Source: Labilibaculum sp041595635
GTDB lineage: Bacteria; Bacteroidota; Bacteroidia; Bacteroidales; Marinifilaceae
Direction: 5' to 3'
NCBI RefSeq assembly: GCF_041595635.1
Contig: NZ_JBFHJW010000097.1
Span: forward strand, 1-9,263
Length of the DNA stretch: 9,263 nt
Below are positions 1 through 5,758 of the stretch, piece by piece (within the stretch, counting starts at the first letter, position 1; each line of letters opens with the position of its first letter). The position numbers and the translations under genes are program-made. The notes beneath the pieces are model-generated. The model was given only the letters and a program-made list of their open reading frames with translations. It had not been told where the DNA came from and did not search any database.

Positions 1-250
1 GAAAATAAATGATTCAAAAAAGATGAATTAAGAATACAACTCTCAAAACAGGGCACCAACGACATGGGCAACGCAGGTGGGGAACCCATAGCTGAAGAAG
101 GCGTTAAGAACAGAATTCCATGAGCGAGGAACGAGGGAATAGTATTCTGTTTAGCCTTTGAAGCGTGATGGGTCGCCGAGTGCCGTCGTCTAGACTTTTT
201 GATTCTTTTGTGGTAATGACAAAAGAATAGCCCCTCCGGCTTGAGGAGAA
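1..250. repeat. ~250-bp intergenic repeat, copy 1 (left end may be cut by window edge)
   Basis: This copy matches bases 391-638 with about nine substitutions and two single-base indels; the last ~70 bases, from the CCGAGTGCCGTCG stretch onward, look identical. Three internal inverted repeats are kept in both copies: ATGGG/CCCAT (64-68 and 85-89), AACAGAAT/ATTCTGTT (109-116 and 144-151) and ATTCTTTTGT/ACAAAAGAAT (202-211 and 219-228, 7-nt loop). No open frame of convincing length or composition lies inside, and there is no transposase or obvious target-site duplication. It is best described as a structured, non-coding dispersed repeat. Whether it continues to the left cannot be seen. Confidence 0.85.
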
Positions 251-260
251 AGATCAATAA

Positions 261-288
261 GGTTAAAGGCTAAAGGTTAAAGGCTAAA
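261..288. repeat. 7-bp tandem repeat (GGYTAAA x4)
   Basis: GGTTAAA and GGCTAAA alternate to give two perfect copies of a 14-bp unit, GGTTAAAGGCTAAA, followed by a degenerate GG-AAAAAGG tail. It sits just outside the right end of repeat copy 1. It is a short microsatellite-like array with no visible function, and copy number could vary between strains. Confidence 0.8.
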
Positions 289-302
289 GGAAAAAGGTGC
301 TG

Positions 303-322
303 CCCTGAGCAAAGTCGAAGGG
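303..322. repeat. Short imperfect-palindrome repeat, CCCTGAGC...GAAGGG type
   Basis: The string CCCTGAGCAAAGTCGAAGGG has CCCT/AGGG ends and an imperfectly pairing middle. It belongs to a class of short intergenic motif (CCCTGAGC-GAAGTCGAAGGG-like) that I recall as common in intergenic DNA of many bacterial genomes. Only one copy is present here, so repeat status rests on that recollection and not on this window. Confidence 0.5.
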
Positions 323-333
323 AAAAAAAAGAA

Positions 334-390
334 AACCACTAATTACACTAATTTTCACAGATTAAAAACGAGCTTGACGCAGATTACGCA
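334..390. repeat. Short dispersed-repeat strings between the two large repeat copies
   Basis: Two strings resemble small intergenic repeats common in Bacteroidota. One is AACCACTAATTACACTAATT followed by TTCACAG; the other is ACGCAGATTACGCAG (377-391), an internal direct repeat of ACGCAG separated by ATT. The second string runs directly into the first base of repeat copy 2, so it may mark that element's boundary. No coding potential is seen. Confidence 0.4.
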
Positions 391-638
391 GAAAATAAAT
401 GATTAAAAAAAGATGAATTAAGAATACAAACCTCAAAACAGGGCACCACGACATGGGCAACGTAGGTGGGGAACCCATAGCTGAAGAAGGCGTTAAGAAC
501 AGAATGCATGAACGAGGAACGAGGGAATATTATTCTGTTTAGTCTTTGAAGCGTGATGGGTCACCGAGTGCCGTCGTCTAGACTTTTTGATTCTTTTGTG
601 GTAATGACAAAAGAATAGCCCCTCCGGCTTGAGGAGAA
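391..638. repeat. ~250-bp intergenic repeat, copy 2
   Basis: This is the second copy of the element at 1-250, in the same orientation, about 95% identical by hand alignment and ending at the same TTGAGGAGAA string. The internal inverted repeats are retained (AACAGAAT 498-505 with ATTCTGTT 532-539; ATTCTTTTGT 590-599 with ACAAAAGAAT 607-616), while most differences fall outside the arms. Short open frames across it on the minus strand are interrupted and compositionally unlike proteins, so I treat the element as non-coding. The two copies are 140 bp apart. Confidence 0.88.
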
Positions 639-658
639 GGAAGAAAAAAAAGGATTTT

Positions 659-696
659 AAAAAGATTAAGAAGTAAGTTCTCAAAACTTGGCACTA
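659..696. repeat. Possible decayed third copy of the repeat's left end
   Basis: Shortly after copy 2 the sequence AAAGATTAAGAAG, then TTCTCAAAAC and GGCAC, follows the order of the left end of the large repeat (AAAGATGAATTAAGAA, then CTCTCAAAAC and GGCAC, bases 19-57) with small deletions and substitutions. Similarity stops after about 40 bases. It could be a truncated, decayed copy or an AT-rich coincidence. Confidence 0.35.
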
Positions 697-812
697 CCTT
701 TAAATTCATATCCGACAAAAAATATCGAAAGCGCAAAAATGATGCAATTAACATTATTTTTTGCAGCACCGTAGCGCTGATACAGATTTCCTTGAAAAGA
801 TCAGCCAAACAA

Positions 813-852
813 AAAAAGCAGTCTTCAACCCTTAAGTTGAAGACTGCTTTTT
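813..852 (-). terminator. Intrinsic terminator of the minus-strand operon, possibly bidirectional
   Basis: A perfect 17-bp stem (AAAAAGCAGTCTTCAAC at 813-829 with its complement at 836-852) encloses a 6-nt loop. Read on the minus strand the GC-containing part of the stem is followed by seven T residues, the classic Rho-independent form. On the plus strand the run is five T residues, so it could also stop transcripts arriving from the left. It lies about 80 bp past the sulfatase stop codon and fits the end of the three-gene cluster. Confidence 0.88.
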
Positions 853-858
853 ACTTCC

Positions 859-917
859 GATATCAATTGCTCACTTGATTGAACCTACTAAACTTATCTC
901 ACATCAAAATTGATATC
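859..917. repeat. 10-bp perfect inverted repeat between sulfatase stop and terminator
   Basis: GATATCAATT (859-868) and AATTGATATC (908-917) are perfect reverse complements separated by 39 bases. In the operon mRNA this would form an AT-rich long-loop hairpin in the 3' untranslated segment just before the terminator. It could help protect the mRNA end or be a binding site; chance is also possible in AT-rich DNA. Confidence 0.45.
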
Positions 918-934
918 TCTACTCTTACCTATAC

Positions 935-2473
935 TTACTTCATATTAGAGTAATTTGTGCCTCGTATGGCTTCAAAACCAGCAAACATTTCTTTTAATTT
1001 TTCAGGATTTGAACTTGCAAGATTATTTTGTTGAGCCACATCTTCCGTTAAATTATAAAGTTGAAATTCTCTAGAACTACCCGTTTCAATATTGACTTTG
1101 GTATTCACAGTTTTCCCTTTATAAGGAGGTATCATAAGCCATTCTCCTTTTCGATAAGCAGTACGACCACCAGCTTCAATAATCAACTCTTCTCTTCCCT
1201 GATCCTCATTACCCAACAAAACATTTAGTAAAGATTCACTATCCTTAGTTTTACTATCACTCCCTACTAACTCAGCTAAAGAAGATAAAATATCTACCTG
1301 ACAAACCAATGCATCCGATACTTTCCCTTCGATTTTACCCTTCCAATAGGTAATAAAAGGAACGCGAGTACCGGCTTCAAATAAGCTATACTTACCTCCT
1401 CTTAAAGGACCTGTCGGTTTATGATTACCCAATTTTTCTACTGCCTCATCATAGTAGCCGTCATTTAAAACCGGACCATTATCACTTGAAAAGACGATTA
1501 AAGTATTCTCCAGTAAACCTTCCTCTTCCAATGTTTTCATAAACTCACCCACACACCAATCTGCTTCAACAATTACATCACCACGTACTCCTAAGCCCGA
1601 TTTACCCACAAAACGAGGATTTGGTGTACGCGGAACATGTGGCTGTTGCAAGGCATAATACAAAAAGAAAGGTTCCTCTTTATGCGCTTTTACAAAAGCT
1701 TGTGCCTTAGCCAAAAAGTGATCTGCCATATCTACATCCTTCCATTTTGCAGCCTCTCCACCTTTCATGAATCCAATACGCGGAATCCCATTAACGATGC
1801 TATTATTATGACCATGATGCCATTTCATAGTCGTCAGCTCCGGATTCTTTTTACCCGTTGGTTCACCCTCAAAATTCTTTTTGTAACTCACTTCAATAGG
1901 GTCATTAGGATCTAAACCATCTACATATCCATTATCAATAAAAACCGTTGGCACTCGGTCTTGCGTTGCAGCAAGAATATAGGACTCATCGAAACCTACT
2001 TCATTAGGTCCAGGAGTAATATGCTTGTTCCAATCTAAATTTCCACTTCCTAAACCCAAATGCCATTTCCCCACAACTCCGGTATAGTAACCTTTTGATT
2101 TTAGCATTTTAGGTATTGTCATTTGAGCCGTATCAATCAGCAAAGGAGCTGAACCTGGCAATATTTTAGCATCTTTATTGCGCCAGGGATAAGTCCCCGT
2201 AAGCAGAGCATAACGACTTGGCGTACAGGTTGCCGAACTAGAATATCCATTTGTAAAACGGACACCTCCCTTGGCTAAAGCATCCATATTTGGAGTGCTG
2301 AATTCCGTAGCTCCATAAGCTCCTACATCGCCATATCCTAAATCATCAAGATAAATGAATACAATATTTGGCTTTTTTTCTCCATTCTTTTCACTTGTTT
2401 TTGGTTTCATCTGACAACTCGCCATCAACACCATCAAACTTAAAAACAAGATCAATTGTTTCTGTTTCTTCAT
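935..2473 (-). CDS. S1-family (Cys-type) sulfatase, lipoprotein
   Basis: This 512-residue protein should hydrolyse sulfate esters on a glycan outside the cytoplasm. The N-terminus (MKKQK, then a hydrophobic run to MASC with Cys20) looks like a lipoprotein signal, although Met at -3 is not ideal. Sulfatase landmarks appear in order: LDDLGYGD with calcium-ligand Asp43 and Asp44; C-T-P-S-R at 83-87, where Cys83 would be converted to formylglycine; GKWHLG (135-140) with Lys136 and His138; QQPHVP with His279; SSDNG with Asp331 and Asn332; and GGKYSLFEAGTRVP with Lys361. Length and order are typical of a complete S1 enzyme. The middle segment (DRVP...DNG...LDPNDPIEVSYKK, roughly 172-199) recalls subfamily S1_15, which includes galactose- or GalNAc-6-sulfatases; that is a resemblance, not a proven assignment. 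A Cys-type enzyme needs a maturase such as anSME, which is not encoded here. It is the last gene of the cluster, 46 bp after the GH2 stop. Confidence 0.95.
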   Translation of the reverse strand: MKKQKQLILFLSLMVLMASCQMKPKTSEKNGEKKPNIVFIYLDDLGYGDVGAYGATEFSTPNMDALAKGGVRFTNGYSSSATCTPSRYALLTGTYPWRNKDAKILPGSAPLLIDTAQMTIPKMLKSKGYYTGVVGKWHLGLGSGNLDWNKHITPGPNEVGFDESYILAATQDRVPTVFIDNGYVDGLDPNDPIEVSYKKNFEGEPTGKKNPELTTMKWHHGHNNSIVNGIPRIGFMKGGEAAKWKDVDMADHFLAKAQAFVKAHKEEPFFLYYALQQPHVPRTPNPRFVGKSGLGVRGDVIVEADWCVGEFMKTLEEEGLLENTLIVFSSDNGPVLNDGYYDEAVEKLGNHKPTGPLRGGKYSLFEAGTRVPFITYWKGKIEGKVSDALVCQVDILSSLAELVGSDSKTKDSESLLNVLLGNEDQGREELIIEAGGRTAYRKGEWLMIPPYKGKTVNTKVNIETGSSREFQLYNLTEDVAQQNNLASSNPEKLKEMFAGFEAIRGTNYSNMK

Positions 2474-2519
2474 TTTATTTCAAGTTAGATATTCTACAAT
2501 TCTAAGCTTACGCAATTGC

Positions 2520-5500
2520 TTATTGAATGAGTAATTCATCAATATTTGGGGCACTTTGTCCAGTGGTTCGCAGTTCTATATAATTGGCACCTGCCTGAAG
2601 TTGACAGGGAATTTCTACCGTAGCCCAATTGACTTTCCACGATCCCGTTTTAGAAAATTTGATCGTACAATTTTTTTGTCCATTAACAAATAAATCCATC
2701 TCTCTATCCCGGTTAGAATCATTCAAGGCATATCGAAAAGTTAAGGTAAAATTGCCTTCACTCCCATCATTTTCCTGATACCATTTTACGTATCCTTCTT
2801 GACTTGTGAAATCAAGATAGCCCTTTCCGAAAAAATTCTTCCCATCTCTCGAAACCTTAGCTCCTTCAAACTTTGCCTCCTCAGCCTGCATTCCATTAGA
2901 AATTACCTCGTTGCTTTTCTGCTCTGCTGGATTTCCCCAATAGAGTCCTTCATTTTTAGCAAATGTCTCTTCCATCTCGAAAAGAATTTCCCCTTTTCGT
3001 ACCAGCAAAGCTCGAACCCTAGTTCCTAGTTCAATTTCAAAAGGCTTACGGTACAAGCTACTTTTAGTGGTGGGTTTAGATCCATCTGTGGTGTAAAATA
3101 TTTTCATTCTGCCTTTTAATGCTGCACCTCTTATTCCTACCGACTGCACATCAATAGCTACCCTATTGGAAGTTAATAGCTGACGCTCACCAATGATCGC
3201 AGCCGTTACCACACCAACATTACCCGAATCACGGGTCGATTGCAGAAAAGCTCGTGTTGAGCCCATGAACAAACGACGAACATTAGTTCCTAAATTATGG
3301 CATGTATCAATTGGAGATCCATTTTCCAATGATCGCAGACGTACAGGTCCATCGAAATGATAATAGACGCGATTTTCCCCGTATGGATATAGGTTCCCCT
3401 TCTCATCACATGCAGAAGTGGTTAGGATCGCCAAATCTTTAGCATTGGACTCAAAATTTCCGATTTGAATGGTAGTCTTCAATTTTGAAGGTGCATCCGC
3501 TGTTATCTGCTCAGTCCGTGCAACTTCTTCTCCATTATTATAAGCCACTGCCGTGATTTTTCCAGCTTTCCAGGGCACCAACCATTCGCATTGCATTTCA
3601 TCCCATTTTAGTCCTGGTTTATCTTTTCCAAGCGATTTTCCATTCAAAAATAGCTCCACCTCATCAGCATTCGAATACACCCAAATTGGAACTAAGGTCC
3701 CTTTTTTAAGAGTTGGATGTGTCCAGCCTGGCAGCAGATGAACCATAGGTCGTTTTGTCCACTGACTTTGGTAAAAATAGAACAAGTCTTTTTCGAAACC
3801 TGCCACATCCAGGGCGCCGCTCATGAATAGGCGAAAAGGCCATCCTCCATGAACATATCCTGCTTCCCCAAAATAATCAAAACCAGTCCATCGGAAATGA
3901 CCACTATACCAAGCATTATCGCGCATCAGCTCCCAAGTTTTTCGTGCTGATATTCGTACCGTAGCATTATCGTAAGAGGAATTAAAATGTTGCTTTCTAT
4001 TGTTCCAATTCTCAGGCGAAGTCCATTCGTAATGAAAGACCTCATCCTCGGTTAAATCAGGTAATTCAAAGGGTTGCTGTCCTTTATTCGGATAGCCATC
4101 CCGAAACCAGGTTTTAGTTCGATAGTAGCCCCGAGTTTGCCAGGTATGAGGAGCTTCGGTTGCCACAAAAGGTTTATTGAGACGAGCTTTCGTAAAGAAA
4201 CTTGATTTTTCACTTCCTCCGTTAACGCCAAAAACATCCATAAATTCAGAACCACTATGACCTGAAGTAACGGGACGAGTAGCATCCAATTGATGGCACA
4301 AGTCAACCAAATCTTTGGCTACTGCGCCTTTAGTTTCGTTTCCTACGCTATAAAGAATTACTGATGGATGATTCCGATCTCGTTTGATCCATTCCGTCAA
4401 ATCTCGCTGCCACCACTGATCAAAAGCCTGAGATCCATAATCTTCTGGAGCTTTCCTTTTCCAGCCATCAAAAATTTCATCCATAACTAAAATTCCCAAT
4501 TCATCGCAGAGATCATAAAACATTTCAGGAGCTGGATTATGAGCCGCACGAATTGCATTACAACCCATATCCTTAAGCAATTGCAATTTCCATCGCAATA
4601 ATTCTTTTGTCCATGCGCCACCTACCGGTCCTCCTTCGTAGTGCTCACTAACCCCCAATAATTTTACATTTTGTCCATTTAGCCAAAATCCTGTTTCCGT
4701 TTTCCACTCAATGCTGCGAATGCCAAGCGACGTAATGTGCTCATCAATCAGTTTTCCATGATTAAATAAACGATTGCGAACCTGATACAAATAAGGAGTT
4801 TCTATATTCCAAAGACTTGGATTTGTAAGGGTCAGTTTTTGTGAAATCGATAATGAATCATTCTCTGGAATCGTCACTCTACTTCGACAAGAAGCTTGTT
4901 CATTTTGATTTGCATCAACAACTACCGTTTCTATCTCCAGCTCTGCCTCCTTATCCAAACTGTTCTCCAGAGCTATTTGAATAGCCAAATTTGCTTTGCT
5001 TGCACTTACTTCGGGTGTTGTGATATAGATACCGTGTCGGGCAATTCGAACAAAATCTGTGACCACTAATTTTACCGGTGCATAGATACCGCAGGGATGA
5101 TACCAGCGTGCACTCGGTTCATGGGAATTGTCTACACGAACAGCAATTGTATTGGCTCCCAAACTAAGATAAGGAGTTAATTCGTAGCCAAACGAGATGT
5201 AACCATAAGGACGTTTGCCCAAATAGTGACCATTAATCCATATTTCACTATTCATATACACACCATCGAATTCAATTTGAACCCTTTTTGTAAGCATATC
5301 GGAATCAACAGAAAATTGCTTTCGATACCACCCTATTCCACCCCCAAAATAGCCTCCCGATTCTCGTTGGGCTCCATCTTGAGATATTCCTTCTTCAAAA
5401 GCCCAATCGTGTGGCACATCTACTCCCTTCCAATCTGAATCATCATAATCGGAATTCAAAGCTGCTGAAGTATCTGTTCGACTAAATTTCCAGTCAAAAT

Positions 5501-5588
5501 CGAAACGCTTCTCTACACGCGAATTCTGAGCCAATCCTACATTCTGAAAAATAAAAAAGATCAAAAATGCTGATACAATTATTTTCAT
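2520..5588 (-). CDS. GH2 family beta-glycosidase (beta-galactosidase-like) with C-terminal CBM
   Basis: This 1022-residue secreted enzyme should remove a terminal beta-linked sugar, most likely galactose, from oligosaccharides in the periplasm. Residues 1-20 form a Sec signal ending GLA before QNS. Domains read in order as: GH2 sugar-binding domain (~25-180, with PHDW and WYHPCGIY), immunoglobulin-like domain (~181-290), catalytic TIM barrel (~295-615), DUF4982 (~633-695, SNADEVELFLNGKSLG), a further beta domain (~703-815), a chitobiase C-terminal-like domain (~825-875, FYTTDGSKPTT) and a CBM6/35-like module (~898-1022). The predicted acid/base is Glu418 in VGNET and the nucleophile Glu478 in ATEAPHTWQTRG; GHFRWTGFDYFGE also fits. 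The pocket loop GVSEHYEGGPVGGAW (312-326) departs from the usual GV[N/C]-x-HHD form. It lies 170 bp after the upstream hydrolase gene and 46 bp before the sulfatase. Beta-glucuronidase or beta-mannosidase activity cannot be excluded. Confidence 0.93.
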   Translation of the reverse strand: MKIIVSAFLIFFIFQNVGLAQNSRVEKRFDFDWKFSRTDTSAALNSDYDDSDWKGVDVPHDWAFEEGISQDGAQRESGGYFGGGIGWYRKQFSVDSDMLTKRVQIEFDGVYMNSEIWINGHYLGKRPYGYISFGYELTPYLSLGANTIAVRVDNSHEPSARWYHPCGIYAPVKLVVTDFVRIARHGIYITTPEVSASKANLAIQIALENSLDKEAELEIETVVVDANQNEQASCRSRVTIPENDSLSISQKLTLTNPSLWNIETPYLYQVRNRLFNHGKLIDEHITSLGIRSIEWKTETGFWLNGQNVKLLGVSEHYEGGPVGGAWTKELLRWKLQLLKDMGCNAIRAAHNPAPEMFYDLCDELGILVMDEIFDGWKRKAPEDYGSQAFDQWWQRDLTEWIKRDRNHPSVILYSVGNETKGAVAKDLVDLCHQLDATRPVTSGHSGSEFMDVFGVNGGSEKSSFFTKARLNKPFVATEAPHTWQTRGYYRTKTWFRDGYPNKGQQPFELPDLTEDEVFHYEWTSPENWNNRKQHFNSSYDNATVRISARKTWELMRDNAWYSGHFRWTGFDYFGEAGYVHGGWPFRLFMSGALDVAGFEKDLFYFYQSQWTKRPMVHLLPGWTHPTLKKGTLVPIWVYSNADEVELFLNGKSLGKDKPGLKWDEMQCEWLVPWKAGKITAVAYNNGEEVARTEQITADAPSKLKTTIQIGNFESNAKDLAILTTSACDEKGNLYPYGENRVYYHFDGPVRLRSLENGSPIDTCHNLGTNVRRLFMGSTRAFLQSTRDSGNVGVVTAAIIGERQLLTSNRVAIDVQSVGIRGAALKGRMKIFYTTDGSKPTTKSSLYRKPFEIELGTRVRALLVRKGEILFEMEETFAKNEGLYWGNPAEQKSNEVISNGMQAEEAKFEGAKVSRDGKNFFGKGYLDFTSQEGYVKWYQENDGSEGNFTLTFRYALNDSNRDREMDLFVNGQKNCTIKFSKTGSWKVNWATVEIPCQLQAGANYIELRTTGQSAPNIDELLIQ

Positions 5589-5758
5589 TGCTATTCTTTT
5601 AATGTTTTAGGACTAAAAACAATCTCCTAACCAATTGCTTTCTATATCAATTGACCCTTGAAACAAACCTCTATTCTCCTATCACACAGAACTAAATGAT
5701 ATTTCAATCCCTTTATTTTAAAAATTTCATTCCCTAAAATTAACGCTTACCCAACAAA

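Noticed and set aside
1..638. CRISPR array or insertion sequence as an explanation for the repeats
   Set aside because: Only two long units with a 140-bp unrelated spacer, no short regular repeat-spacer pattern, no cas genes, no transposase and no visible terminal target duplications.
493..684. 63-codon minus-strand open frame inside repeat copy 2
   Set aside because: The frame lies across the repeat; the equivalent frame in copy 1 is altered by indels, so there is no sign of coding constraint.
578..808. 76-codon minus-strand open frame upstream of the large repeat
   Set aside because: It begins close to the terminator, ends inside repeat copy 2, has no domain and would require translation of a non-coding repeat. 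Part of it is explained by the decayed repeat fragment.
5632..5653. Two CAATTG palindromes 10 bases apart in the gap upstream of the GH2 gene, considered as an operator
   Set aside because: Six-base AT-rich palindromes are expected by chance and nothing else supports a binding site.
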